From: an uncultured Lachnospiraceae bacterium
Lineage (GTDB): Bacteria > Bacillota > Clostridia > Lachnospirales > Lachnospiraceae
Assembly (NCBI GenBank): GCA_900539715.1
Contig: UQDA01000006.1
Location: forward strand, 62,001-126,000
DNA: 64,000 nt
Direction: 5' to 3'
The translations under genes and the position numbers were made by a program. A model generated the notes under the pieces. That model had not been told where the DNA came from, did not search any database, and saw only the letters and a program-made list of their open reading frames with translations. Positions 27,171-36,969 of the stretch are shown here, piece after piece; the first letter of the stretch is position 1, and the number at the start of each line of letters is the position of its first letter.

Positions 27171-30100
27171 TTACACTTCAAACAATATCGTCACTATCTC
27201 ATACGGCTTTACTGTCATCGAAAGCTCTCCTGTATCTCCTCTTTCTTTCCAGCCCTCCAACGGACGCTCGCGAAGGTCGCACAGGCAGCTTCTCTTCCAT
27301 CCAAATCCCGTTTTCATCGTAAGCTTATGGCTTCCTCCGGTAAAATCATGGAATCGGACAGCGATATATCTTCCGTCCTCTGTTTTCTTTACGGCATCCA
27401 GCTCTACGCACTCACGGTCAAACTCGATAAAGCTCTCAAAAGGCAGCTCTGTCCGTCCTGCCGTCACATGAAGAGGCATATTTAATCCGCTCGCCTCCTG
27501 CACTGTTTTGCCCTGCACAAAATCGCCGTCATGAGGCAGCAGGGAATAAGTGAACACATGATGGCCCTGATCCTGACTGTGATCCGGATAAGTCGCCGCC
27601 TTGATCAGTGTGATACGAAGCACATTATCTTTTACATCATGACCGTACTTGCAGTCGTTTAACAGGCTGACGCCGTAACCATACTCGGAAAGGTCTGCGA
27701 AACGATGCGCGACCGTCTCAAACTTCGCCTGGTCCCAACTTGTATTCCAGTGGTTCGGCCGGCGCACATTGCCGTACTGCACGTCAAAAGTCCCGTAGGT
27801 CGTGCGGATGTCTACCGGGAACGCCGCTTTTAACAGCTGATGACGCTCATGATATTCTGCCTCTGTCACAAAATCGATCCGGCGGCTGTGAGCATACAGA
27901 ATCATATCCTGCTCAATTTCGGAATTCATATATTTCCACGCCATATGGAGCACGAGACGCACTGTGCCGCATTCTTTTACGGAAAACTCGGTCAGATCAG
28001 TCACTTCCCTCATTTTTTCCTGATAAAAAATATCGATATCCCACGCGTCGCTCCCCATCGGCTTATCTTCAAACTCCTGGAGCACGTTGGCGCGCTGGCC
28101 TTCCGGCAGCACCTCACGGGCGGCTTCCTTGTCAAACAGGCGGGTTATCTGCCCTGCCTCGTTAAGCTCCAGCTTATAAAAAGGAGTCTCGATACGGCGT
28201 CCGTTTATGACAAACCTGGTATCCTCATGCATCCCGGGTTCTTCGCCTTCCTCCAGCGTCACGCACACCGCCCCCATAGGAGCCGTTTCCGGCAAATAGA
28301 CCGCCAGTCCGCCGTCTGTCTGCTGGCTGTCCAGAATCGTCCCGTCTGCCAGACGGGCCCTCCTTATCTCTCCTGATGCAGGAAGCACAACCGTTCCATC
28401 CATACGAAAACCGCTGCTGTTAAATACGGTGAATACATTTTTCTCCGGCTTTGCGGCATCGGTAAGGAACGCTTCCTCCACCTCCATGCCGATCTTTTCT
28501 ATCCACTCATAATCCTTTTTGGAATCCTCATATACCTCAAATATCGAAGAGCCCGGAATGATATCATGGAACTGGTCCGTCAAAATGTGCTTCCAGCCTT
28601 CCGTCAGCTTTTCCTGCTGCGCGAGCGCTAAATCACCGCCCAAAAGCGCCCTCAGCACCGTAAAATATTCCGCCTCACGGTACAAAAGCTCCATTTTACG
28701 GTTCATACGCTTGTTATGCGCATGGCTTGTATACGTTCCGCGGTGAAATTCCAGATACAGCTCTCCGTCCCATGTGTTCACAAAACGGTCGGTCTTTTCC
28801 ACGTTTTCTTTTAACTTTCTGAAATATGCGCCCGCCGTCGATGTTTTCACATGAGGAAGCCCCGGAATCTTATCCAGCCTGCGGCGCTGCTCCAGCATGT
28901 CGCGGTTCACCCCGCCGCCGCCATCGCCATAGCCGTAGGATACGAGCAGATCCCTGTTCATCTCCTTTTCGCTGTAGCTGTCCCAGACGCCCTTCACTGT
29001 GCGGGGGACGAGCTGCCCGTTATAAGTATAAAACCAGCTGTCTTCCGGACGGTCCGGCTCCGGTGTCGTGATAAAGTGTGTCAGTACCCTGCTGCCGTCG
29101 ATGCCCTTCCAGTAAAATGTATCATGAGGCATCCGGTTATACTGATTCCAGCTTATCTTCGTTGTCATGAACATATCGATGCCGGATTTTTTCAAAATCT
29201 GCGGCAGAGCCCATGAATATCCGAACACATCCGGAAGCCATAAAAATTCAACGTCCTTTCCGAACTCTTCCTTTATAAACCTGCTTCCGAGCAGTATCTG
29301 ACGGGTCAACGATTCCCCGCTTGTTAAGTTACAGTCCGCTTCGACCCACATACCGCCGTCCGCTTCCCAGCGTCCCTGCGCAACCCGCTCTTTTATCTGT
29401 TCATACAGCTCCGAGTTGTCCTCTTTTACCCACTCGTACAGCTGAGGCTGTGTCTGCAGAAAGAAATATTCCGGGAACATCTCCATCAGACGCATTACCG
29501 TTGAAAAGGAACGCTCACACTTCTCACGGGTATTTTTAAGTCTCCACAGCCATGCCGTATCGATGTGAGTATGTCCTACCGTATAAACATTGATATCAGA
29601 ACGCTTGTCCATTCCGTCAATGGCATCATTCAGCATATCATCCGCCTTTTTTACAGACTCATAAAAGCTGTCGCTGCCCGGATAAGACCAGTCTATCACA
29701 TAAAACACCCTGTCCAGCGCGGTCAAAAGCTCATGATGCAGCGGCTCCTTTTCTGAAAGCTGCTGTACCGTTTTGAGCACCATCGAGCCCAGATAATACA
29801 GGTCATCCGTACTCTCATCCAGCCATCCAAGGAATGCGCTCTTTAAGCGGTGCTCCATCTCCCTGGGCTGTCCGCCGCCTTCCAGTCCCGACCAGAGGCG
29901 AAACGTAAGACTCACCTCTTTGCCGTATTTCTCCGGCTTAAAAAATACTTCCTTATGGTTTGCATCCACCCCCTGATAACGCTCCCCATCTACATATAAA
30001 AGCGATTCAAATCCGAAATTATTCCCGTCTCCCGTCATGCCAAAGTCAAACACACCGACCGCGCGCTTTCCTTCCCACTCTGCAGGAATATATGCGTCAG

Positions 30101-30308
30101 CATGCAGCCACAGATACAGGTCGCGCCCCTTCCAGTCAGCGCCCAGCGGCATCTTCTCCCATCCTGAAAAATCCGTCGGCGCATCCGGGTTCACAAGCCC
30201 TGACGTATCCTGTTTTGCCAGAAATTCTGAAAAGGGTTTCGTCTCCCGATAACGGTACTGCGCCAGCTCAGCAATCCTGCCTTCCAGCTTTCTTTCCGTA
30301 AAAAACAT
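27171..30308 (-). CDS. Family 38 alpha-mannosidase
   Basis: The 1045-residue protein has the GH38 domain order: an N-terminal jelly-roll extension, the catalytic domain with the zinc-binding VYTVGHTHIDTAWLW near residue 255, the nucleophile Asp in FLWLPDVFGYSWALP near 370, a middle three-helix domain (EFHRGTYTSHAHNKRMNRKMELL), and C-terminal beta domains (DFVTEAEYHERHQLLKAAFPVDI). It cleaves alpha-linked mannose by a retaining mechanism. GGGAGG before the ATG at 30308 selects that start over an upstream one at 30332. No signal peptide: cytoplasmic. It complements the GH125 enzyme at 13708-15000 in mannose-glycan use. Confidence 0.95.
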   Translation of the reverse strand: MFFTERKLEGRIAELAQYRYRETKPFSEFLAKQDTSGLVNPDAPTDFSGWEKMPLGADWKGRDLYLWLHADAYIPAEWEGKRAVGVFDFGMTGDGNNFGFESLLYVDGERYQGVDANHKEVFFKPEKYGKEVSLTFRLWSGLEGGGQPREMEHRLKSAFLGWLDESTDDLYYLGSMVLKTVQQLSEKEPLHHELLTALDRVFYVIDWSYPGSDSFYESVKKADDMLNDAIDGMDKRSDINVYTVGHTHIDTAWLWRLKNTREKCERSFSTVMRLMEMFPEYFFLQTQPQLYEWVKEDNSELYEQIKERVAQGRWEADGGMWVEADCNLTSGESLTRQILLGSRFIKEEFGKDVEFLWLPDVFGYSWALPQILKKSGIDMFMTTKISWNQYNRMPHDTFYWKGIDGSRVLTHFITTPEPDRPEDSWFYTYNGQLVPRTVKGVWDSYSEKEMNRDLLVSYGYGDGGGGVNRDMLEQRRRLDKIPGLPHVKTSTAGAYFRKLKENVEKTDRFVNTWDGELYLEFHRGTYTSHAHNKRMNRKMELLYREAEYFTVLRALLGGDLALAQQEKLTEGWKHILTDQFHDIIPGSSIFEVYEDSKKDYEWIEKIGMEVEEAFLTDAAKPEKNVFTVFNSSGFRMDGTVVLPASGEIRRARLADGTILDSQQTDGGLAVYLPETAPMGAVCVTLEEGEEPGMHEDTRFVINGRRIETPFYKLELNEAGQITRLFDKEAAREVLPEGQRANVLQEFEDKPMGSDAWDIDIFYQEKMREVTDLTEFSVKECGTVRLVLHMAWKYMNSEIEQDMILYAHSRRIDFVTEAEYHERHQLLKAAFPVDIRTTYGTFDVQYGNVRRPNHWNTSWDQAKFETVAHRFADLSEYGYGVSLLNDCKYGHDVKDNVLRITLIKAATYPDHSQDQGHHVFTYSLLPHDGDFVQGKTVQEASGLNMPLHVTAGRTELPFESFIEFDRECVELDAVKKTEDGRYIAVRFHDFTGGSHKLTMKTGFGWKRSCLCDLRERPLEGWKERGDTGELSMTVKPYEIVTILFEV

Positions 30309-30398
30309 GTGTATTTCCTCCCAAAATATCAATTTAAATCACAGAAACTGTTACGCCTGAGTTCATCTTACCGCATTTTTCTTTCCTGTACAATCCCC

Positions 30399-33314
30399 TC
30401 AAAACTCCCTGCGCCCCAGCCGCACATCTTCCATATATTCCGCCAGTTCCTCCAGAAGATGGTCAAACAGATAATTCCGGTCTCTGACCTTTTCTTCTCC
30501 GCTCTTTTTGGGCTCACGGCTTTTTTCCATCTGCTCCCGGATAAGCTTCTGCGTGACCTCGACCTCCTCCAAAAGCTCCCGCGCAGACATCCTGCGCGCG
30601 CCCTGTCCGTAAATGATGACCTGTTCGAGAGCATCCGACGTAGCAACCGTCACTTTCGCGCCCCGCCCGATGCGATGCACCGTTTTTTCGATATACTGGT
30701 CTGCCGTTTCCGCCTCTTTTGTGAATACCACATGGATGTTGTGATAACGCTGCACGCTCCCCTGTCCGCCCTCCACGCGGTAGGCGTCGAACACGAGGAT
30801 GAGCGTACATTTATGGAAGCCCTGATAGTTGCACAGCATGTCCATCAAAAGTCCCCGCGCGCTCTCGATATTCACCTTCGCAAGCTCCCTTAAATCTTCC
30901 CATGAAAAAATGATGTTATAGCCATCTACCAGGAGATATTCCTCCTCCGGCTTTTTTATTTCTGCCGTCCTTTTGGGGAAGCTGTCTACCTCAAAGCTGC
31001 TGCGCTCAAAAAGCCTTCCGGGCTTTTGCTCCTGCCGTCGCTTTTTATAACCGCCGCGCTCCTGTTCCGATTTCCTGTATGTCCGGTTAAAAATCTCTTC
31101 CAGTTCTTCCTGACTGATAAAGGGCTGCTCTGCTTCCTGTCTGCGCCCTTTTTTCGGCCGGCTGCCGTCCGGGATGCCGGCAGCGCCGTCAAAAACCGCT
31201 CCGTTTTCTTCCGCGCTGTCCTTATCCCATGTATCCGGGTCATAGCAGGCTTCCAGGTGCATATATTCCTCCACCTGATCCCACGGCACAACAAATCCCG
31301 CCCCGTGCGCGCAAAATACAGAAGACGGCGTGTTGTCCAAATCCGCTTCCGGGTCATACCCGGCAGTCGCTATTACCTCTTCTGCATTGTGGCACGGCTC
31401 ATATCCGCCTAATGTACAGAACAGATGACCGCGCCCTCTCGTATATGCCGTTACTTCCTGCTGATAGCCTCTCATGCAGGCGACGGGAGCCTTTCCCGTG
31501 AGTAAGGCGCGCTCTCCCTCCAGCTGCGGCGGCGTAAAGCTGCCATACATCCTCTGGACATCTGTCATAGCGCGTCCTACATTCTCCGCGGGAAGTTCCA
31601 GCCGGAATTCGTAAACCGGCTCCAGCAGGATGCTCTTTGTCCGCATCAGCCCCTGACGGAGCGCCCGCCACGCCGCCTCCCGGAAATCTCCGCCCTCCGT
31701 ATGCTTCAAATGTGCCCGCCCGGTCAAAAGCGTTACCTTCATATCCGTGACCTCTGCTCCGCACAGCACACCTTTATGGCGTTTTTCCTCCAGCTGCCCT
31801 ATTGCCAGCCTCTGCCAGTTTCTGTCCAGCACATCCTCACTGCACGCCGTGCCAAACTGCATCCCCATGCCGCGCTCCAAAGGCTCCAGCAAAAGATGCA
31901 CCTCTGCATAATGCCGCAGCGGTTCAAAATGTCCTACTCCCTCTGCCGACTCTGCAATCGTTTCCTTATAAACGATACTTCCTTCTCCAAAGGATACCTG
32001 TACGCCGTACCGCTCACGGATCTGATCTTTCAGGATTTCCATCTGCACCTCTCCCATTACCTGGGCGCAGATTTCCCCTGAAGCCTCTTCCCACACGATA
32101 GAAAGCTCCGGTTCTTCCTCCTCAAGCTGACGCAGATGACGGAGCATCGTATGCGTATCCATGTCCTCCGGCAGCTCTATCCGGTAAGTCAAAACCGGCT
32201 CCAGCACCGGAATCTGCGGCTCGCTCTCCATTCCAAGCCCTTCCCCCGCAAAGGTTCGTGAAAGCCCCGTCACCGCACAGATTTCCCCAGCCGATACCTC
32301 CGTCACATTTTCATATCCGTCTCCCGCATACAGCCGGATCTGATCTGCTTTTTCTTCCCAACGTTCCTCTGTACCTTCGACATTTGTATTGCCGCCGGAA
32401 GTTCTGCCACCTATATTTTCCCCGTTTGATACAAGCTGTTTGACCTTCAGGCTGCCTCCCGTAATCTTCATGTGAGTCAGACGATTGCCCTGACCGTCCC
32501 GCGTTATCTTATAGACCCGCGCGCCAAAGCTGTCCGGATACTGCTTCTGGCGCATCATCTTTTCCATTCCCGCCAGCAGTCCGTCTACGCCGCACACCTT
32601 TAATGCGGATCCGAAAAAACACGGAAACAGCTTCCGCAGCCGAACCAGACCGGCAATATCTTCCCAGTCCGGCTCTTCCCCTTCCAGATACCGTTCCAAA
32701 AGCCCGTCGTCGCATATCGCTGCATTTTCCCAAAAATCCTCGTCTACAGCCAGCGCACCGCTCCCAAAAGGCTGTGCCCCGGCTGCCCTCGCTTCTTCAT
32801 CCGCCGTCTCCGGCATGGACATCAGACGCACACAGTTTTTATCCAGCCGCTCCTGCAGCTCTTCCATGAGCACCCCTTCGTCCGTGCCGTTCTGATCCAT
32901 CTTGTTGACAAACAAAAACGTCGGAATCTGATAACGCGCCAGAAGCCTCCACAGCGTTTCCACATGCCCCTGAACGCCGTCCGCTCCGCTTATCACAAGC
33001 ACCGCATAATCCAGTACCTGCAGAGTGCGTTCCATTTCCGCCGCAAAATCCACATGTCCCGGCGTATCCAGAAGCGTCACGCTGCAATCTCCTATATCCA
33101 GCCGCGCCTGCTTTGAAAAAATAGTGATCCCCCGCGCGCGTTCCATCTCGTTCGTATCCAGAAAGGCGTCCTGATGGTCTACCCTGCCGAGCCTGCGCAG
33201 CATTCCCGTCCGGTACAATATTGCTTCCGCAAGCGTAGTCTTTCCCGCGTCCACATGGGCCAACAGACCGGCACATATGTGTTTTTTCGTTTTTTCAGAT
33301 TCTTGTCCGCCCAT
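30399..33314 (-). CDS. Tet(M)-like ribosomal GTPase fused to a Rae1/YacP-like NYN ribonuclease domain
   Basis: The 971-residue protein begins as an EF-G/ribosomal-protection GTPase: G1 AHVDAGKTTLAEAI, G2-region RGITIFSKQARL, G3 DTPGHVDF, G4 NKMD, then domains II-V to about residue 650-690. After a charged linker (about 690-790) comes a second enzyme of about 135 residues: LLVDGYNII (about 793), LILVFDAYRVEG, TKEAETADQYIEK, VTVATSDALEQVIIYGQGARRMSARELL. This matches the NYN/PIN-like YacP family; the Bacillus member Rae1 cleaves mRNA in the ribosomal A site. The tail is helical. The ATG at 33314 has GGGAGG nine bases upstream and its own promoter. A role in rescuing or clearing stalled ribosomes is inference; tetracycline resistance is not established. 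Confidence 0.9.
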   Translation of the reverse strand: MGGQESEKTKKHICAGLLAHVDAGKTTLAEAILYRTGMLRRLGRVDHQDAFLDTNEMERARGITIFSKQARLDIGDCSVTLLDTPGHVDFAAEMERTLQVLDYAVLVISGADGVQGHVETLWRLLARYQIPTFLFVNKMDQNGTDEGVLMEELQERLDKNCVRLMSMPETADEEARAAGAQPFGSGALAVDEDFWENAAICDDGLLERYLEGEEPDWEDIAGLVRLRKLFPCFFGSALKVCGVDGLLAGMEKMMRQKQYPDSFGARVYKITRDGQGNRLTHMKITGGSLKVKQLVSNGENIGGRTSGGNTNVEGTEERWEEKADQIRLYAGDGYENVTEVSAGEICAVTGLSRTFAGEGLGMESEPQIPVLEPVLTYRIELPEDMDTHTMLRHLRQLEEEEPELSIVWEEASGEICAQVMGEVQMEILKDQIRERYGVQVSFGEGSIVYKETIAESAEGVGHFEPLRHYAEVHLLLEPLERGMGMQFGTACSEDVLDRNWQRLAIGQLEEKRHKGVLCGAEVTDMKVTLLTGRAHLKHTEGGDFREAAWRALRQGLMRTKSILLEPVYEFRLELPAENVGRAMTDVQRMYGSFTPPQLEGERALLTGKAPVACMRGYQQEVTAYTRGRGHLFCTLGGYEPCHNAEEVIATAGYDPEADLDNTPSSVFCAHGAGFVVPWDQVEEYMHLEACYDPDTWDKDSAEENGAVFDGAAGIPDGSRPKKGRRQEAEQPFISQEELEEIFNRTYRKSEQERGGYKKRRQEQKPGRLFERSSFEVDSFPKRTAEIKKPEEEYLLVDGYNIIFSWEDLRELAKVNIESARGLLMDMLCNYQGFHKCTLILVFDAYRVEGGQGSVQRYHNIHVVFTKEAETADQYIEKTVHRIGRGAKVTVATSDALEQVIIYGQGARRMSARELLEEVEVTQKLIREQMEKSREPKKSGEEKVRDRNYLFDHLLEELAEYMEDVRLGRREF

Positions 33315-33350
33315 TAAAAAACGCCTCCCTTCATGATGGCATAATACTGG

Positions 33351-33379
33351 ATTATACCACAAAAGGAGGCGCCGGTCGA
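33351..33379 (-). promoter_or_regulatory. Promoter for the GTPase-nuclease fusion gene
   Basis: On the minus strand TCGACC (33374-33379) and TATAAT (33351-33356) are 17 bp apart; TGG before TATAAT resembles an extended -10. It lies in the 88-bp gap after the GH13 gene, so the fusion is probably not part of the sugar operon. Confidence 0.6.
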
Positions 33380-33402
33380 GATGCCATGCTCTATTTGATT
33401 GT

Positions 33403-35127
33403 CTATCCTACCCAGATGGCATACCCGAATGCTCCCAGACAGCTTCCTGAATATGATTCCGACATCATCATGGTTCCAGTCGGAAGAAACCTGCCTATCT
33501 CAACCTCGCAATCTCTGGCATTAAGCGCAACCGTCACCTTTTTTTCATTCAAATTCCTTTCATAAATATATAAACCGTTTTCATCTGCCACGATTTCCCG
33601 AAATGCCCCTGTCATCAACGCCTCATTTTCCTTGCGAAGCATAATCAGCTTCTTGAAAAAGTCACGTTCATCCTGCTTCGGCTGCTTCCATGGCATCGGT
33701 CCGCGCAAACTCAATTCCTGATTTCCATCCATGCCCAGCTCGTCTCCGTAAAACACGCTCGGCGCTCCCGGCATCGTAAAGAGAAAGACTTCTGCAAGAC
33801 GGAATCTCCGTATATCCCCCTGACAATAGGACAAAAACCTGTTTACATCATGGCTGTCCAGCAAGTTTAACTGTCCCTGCAGTACACCGGTCGGATACCG
33901 GTATATCATATCGGTTATTCTTCCCGCAAATTCCTTTGCATTTATCTTTTCTGTACCAAAGAAATCACGACAGTTTTTGCGAAAATCATAATTCATTGTG
34001 GAATCAAACATATCGCCGCGCAGCCAGCTTCCGGAGCTTTCCCATATCTCTCCTATCATAACGCTTTCCGGGTCCGCTTCTCTGGTCGCTTTTTTATATG
34101 CTCTCCAAAACTCCCTATCTACTTCATTCGCAACATCAAGCCGCCATCCATCCACATGAAACTTTTCTATCCAATATCGCCCCACTTCTGCAAAATATTC
34201 CCTCACCTCCGGGTTAGAGCTGTTTAATTTCGGCATTTTCCTTTCATATGCAAAACAGCTGTAAGACGGCTTTTGCTCCGGGTCATCCGGCCTTATCACC
34301 GGAAACTCCAGGTCATAAAACCAGTCCCGATATCTTGATTGCTCTCCTTTTTTTACCACATCATCAAATGCAAAAAAGTACCAGCTGCAATGATTAAAAA
34401 CACCATCGATAACGATATGCATCCCTCTGTCATGGACCGCCTCCACAAGTTCCAGAAACTCCCTGTCCGTTCCGAGATCAGGGCTTATATGATGATAGTC
34501 GAGCAGGTCATATTTATGATATTCCGCCGCCGTAAATATCGGATTTAAATAAATACAGTTAAATCCCATATCTGCGATATAATCCAGATTTTCCGTTATC
34601 CCCTTTATCGTCCCTCCCAGTCTTGAATGAAGTATCTGCCCGCTTTCCTCTTTCCTTTCGCCCGGCTTTCCAATTATTTTTCTTTTTCCCGAAGCAAAGC
34701 TGTCCGGAAAAATATTATACACAACGGCATGCTTTAACCACTCCGGTACCGTGCTTATCTCCTCTCTTCTCATAAACGGATACTGATAAAACTCGCTCCG
34801 TTCCTCCGGAAGCTGTTTTGAAAAAATATCCGCATACAAAAAAATCTGTTCTTCTCCATCATCCAGCTCAAAATAATAACACACTCTGGTATAAGGACTT
34901 TCAAACGTCACTTCATAAAAATCAAAATACATATCCGATGCTGTTTTTGTCATTTCTATCGGCGTAAAAACGACAGGATCTTTCGGATATACACGATCCC
35001 CATAATAGAGCGTACATCTTTCCAGATTTCCTTTTCCTGCCCGGAGTCGTATCGTCATATTCGTTTCACTATTGATAAAAGCATACTCCGACAACGGGAT
35101 ATGCGTGATTGCTTCTCTGCGTACCAT
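33403..35127 (-). CDS. Family 13 alpha-amylase (cyclomaltodextrinase/neopullulanase type)
   Basis: The 574-residue protein has an N-terminal CBM34-like beta domain (residues 1-125), then the GH13 barrel with the four conserved regions: DGVFNH, DGWRLDVANE (nucleophile Asp), MIGEIWE (acid Glu) and LLDSHD (third acid). The short C-terminal domain ends the protein. Lack of a signal peptide places it in the cytoplasm, where this group hydrolyses maltodextrins, cyclodextrins or pullulan fragments. It is the last gene of the MalEFG-like operon, 27 bp after the MalG-like permease gene, which fits degradation of the imported glucan. Confidence 0.94.
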   Translation of the reverse strand: MVRREAITHIPLSEYAFINSETNMTIRLRAGKGNLERCTLYYGDRVYPKDPVVFTPIEMTKTASDMYFDFYEVTFESPYTRVCYYFELDDGEEQIFLYADIFSKQLPEERSEFYQYPFMRREEISTVPEWLKHAVVYNIFPDSFASGKRKIIGKPGERKEESGQILHSRLGGTIKGITENLDYIADMGFNCIYLNPIFTAAEYHKYDLLDYHHISPDLGTDREFLELVEAVHDRGMHIVIDGVFNHCSWYFFAFDDVVKKGEQSRYRDWFYDLEFPVIRPDDPEQKPSYSCFAYERKMPKLNSSNPEVREYFAEVGRYWIEKFHVDGWRLDVANEVDREFWRAYKKATREADPESVMIGEIWESSGSWLRGDMFDSTMNYDFRKNCRDFFGTEKINAKEFAGRITDMIYRYPTGVLQGQLNLLDSHDVNRFLSYCQGDIRRFRLAEVFLFTMPGAPSVFYGDELGMDGNQELSLRGPMPWKQPKQDERDFFKKLIMLRKENEALMTGAFREIVADENGLYIYERNLNEKKVTVALNARDCEVEIGRFLPTGTMMMSESYSGSCLGAFGYAIWVG

Positions 35128-35154
35128 TTTTTTCCTCCTGTCAAAATCTGATTT

Positions 35155-36009
35155 TTATCCTTTTACACCGCCTGCCGTCAGCCCCGATACCATATATTTC
35201 TGTATTTTAAAGAAAATAAACACCAGCGGAATGGATGTAAGGATAGATGCCGCGGAAAACATCGGCCAGCTCCTGCTATAATCATTCGACTGCAGCTGAT
35301 ACAACCCTCCTGCCAATGAATAGGTGCTGCTGTCGAGCAAAAAGGTTGTCGAAAACAGATACTCGTTCCATACTGTGACCAGTACCATAACGCATGTCAC
35401 TATCGTTGCGGGTCTGGCCAGCGGCATGATTATCTTCCTTATCATCTGTCCGTCGCTTGCGCCATCTATTTTTGATGCTTCTTCTATTTCGACCGGAATG
35501 GTATCGAAATAGCCTTTCATATTCCAGATTGCAAACACGCACATGGAGCCCGCATATATCACTACCAGACCCATACGGGAATTTAACAGCCCTGTTATTT
35601 TTAAAACCCGAAAAAGCGCAAAGAGAGATAAAACCTGAGGAAATGCATTTAATACAATAAGGCTCTGAAGCAGACCTTTTCTCCCTTTAAAACGCCACCT
35701 CGATGCCGCATATGCAGCCGGTATCGCACAGCTCATCGCGACCAGTATCGTTCCTGCACTTAATAATAATGAATTTTTCAGCCATACCAGAAACGGCTCT
35801 TCCATCAGGAGCACGCGATAATTCTCTATCGTCACATTCTGAGGAAAAATAGACAGGCTTCCCGACAATGCGGCGCTTTTCCCGCTGAAAGATACGTTAA
35901 TCGCATAAAAAACAGGTACCAGAGTGATGATACACAATGTAATATAGACCACATTCAACAAAATCTTTCGCATTGTGATCCCGGTTCTTTTTGATATCTT
36001 CTTTTTCAT
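35155..36009 (-). CDS. MalG-like ABC maltodextrin permease
   Basis: The 284-residue protein has six membrane helices, the EAA loop (VEIEEASKIDGASDGQMIRKIIMPLARP) that contacts the ATPase, and the typical ending MVSGLTAGGVKG. It overlaps the end of the MalF-like gene by 4 bp, so the two are translated together. With the MalE- and MalF-like proteins it imports an alpha-glucan oligosaccharide. No ATPase gene is nearby; a shared one must energise it. Confidence 0.94.
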   Translation of the reverse strand: MKKKISKRTGITMRKILLNVVYITLCIITLVPVFYAINVSFSGKSAALSGSLSIFPQNVTIENYRVLLMEEPFLVWLKNSLLLSAGTILVAMSCAIPAAYAASRWRFKGRKGLLQSLIVLNAFPQVLSLFALFRVLKITGLLNSRMGLVVIYAGSMCVFAIWNMKGYFDTIPVEIEEASKIDGASDGQMIRKIIMPLARPATIVTCVMVLVTVWNEYLFSTTFLLDSSTYSLAGGLYQLQSNDYSRSWPMFSAASILTSIPLVFIFFKIQKYMVSGLTAGGVKG

Positions 36010-36902
36010 AATGCGTCCTCCCGCAGACTGCGATTTGTGAACATGGAAAACAGTATGATGACCACAAACAGGAGCATGCTGACAGCACTGGACAATCCGT
36101 AATTATTGGAAACAAAGGCATTCTGATGCGCATAGGTGATCACCGTATTCAAATCCGCGCCCGTCTTATAGCCTCGTTGCTGTGTCAAAAGATATATAAT
36201 ATCAAACTGTTTAAACGTAATGAATGTTGTCATGACCGCTGCCGGCGCAACTATCGGCCTTATCGCCGGGACCGTAACATAACGTATGGACGTCCAAAAA
36301 CGCGCCCCATCCAGCTCCGCGCTTTCATATAAGCTTTTGTCCACACTTTGCAGCGCGCCGTCTATCGTAGCTATCATAAACGGCAGAGCCATCCAGAGAT
36401 TCAATACCAGACAGGAACAAAACGCTATCACATTATTTCCTAGAAAATCAACCTTATCAAACCCGAATAACCGCAGTACTTTATTCAAAACTCCAAATTC
36501 TGTATTAAACATACCGACGCGCCAAAGCAGGATAGAAATATATGCCGGCATTGCCCAGGGAAGCATCAGCAATGTTTTATAGATACGGCTCACTCTTCTC
36601 AACAGCGACGAATTTAATCCAAGCGCAATAAAAAATCCGATGCCTATCTGCAATACCATATTGATTGCCGTCCACAAAATCGTCGTAAACAGCGCTCCCA
36701 AAAAACCGGAATCAAACTTAAAAAGAGCTCTGGCGTAATTGGAAAAACCGATAAACCTGTAATCATTCCAGTGGTACATATTCATATTCGTCACAGAAAT
36801 ATATCCTGTATACACGATTGGAAATACAAGAACAACCAATATCAAAAGAAGTGCCGGCAGCAAATATATCCATGACTTAAGTTTTTGTTTTTTTCTTTTC
36901 AT
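36006..36902 (-). CDS. MalF-like ABC maltodextrin permease
   Basis: The 298-residue protein has six helices and the EAA loop (SLYESAELDGARFWTSIRYVTVPAIRP). An upstream extension of the frame to 37034 overlaps the binding-protein gene and is not membrane-like; GAGAGGAGG six bases before the ATG at 36902 fixes the start. It pairs with the MalG-like permease, sharing a 4-bp gene overlap. The short N-terminus (KRKKQKLKSW) is that of the compact Gram-positive MalF type without the large periplasmic loop of E. coli MalF. Confidence 0.93.
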   Translation of the reverse strand: MKRKKQKLKSWIYLLPALLLILVVLVFPIVYTGYISVTNMNMYHWNDYRFIGFSNYARALFKFDSGFLGALFTTILWTAINMVLQIGIGFFIALGLNSSLLRRVSRIYKTLLMLPWAMPAYISILLWRVGMFNTEFGVLNKVLRLFGFDKVDFLGNNVIAFCSCLVLNLWMALPFMIATIDGALQSVDKSLYESAELDGARFWTSIRYVTVPAIRPIVAPAAVMTTFITFKQFDIIYLLTQQRGYKTGADLNTVITYAHQNAFVSNNYGLSSAVSMLLFVVIILFSMFTNRSLREDAL

Positions 36903-36969
36903 CCCCAGCCTCCTCTCATAAATCGGGAGCGGCAAATTCCTCCCCCGCTCCCAATCCCGGCTCAACAGC

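Noticed and set aside
30399..33314. Plain tetracycline-resistance ribosomal protection gene
   Set aside because: The GTPase half is related to Tet(M), but the nuclease fusion, chromosomal setting and lack of typical Tet element context argue against assigning resistance.
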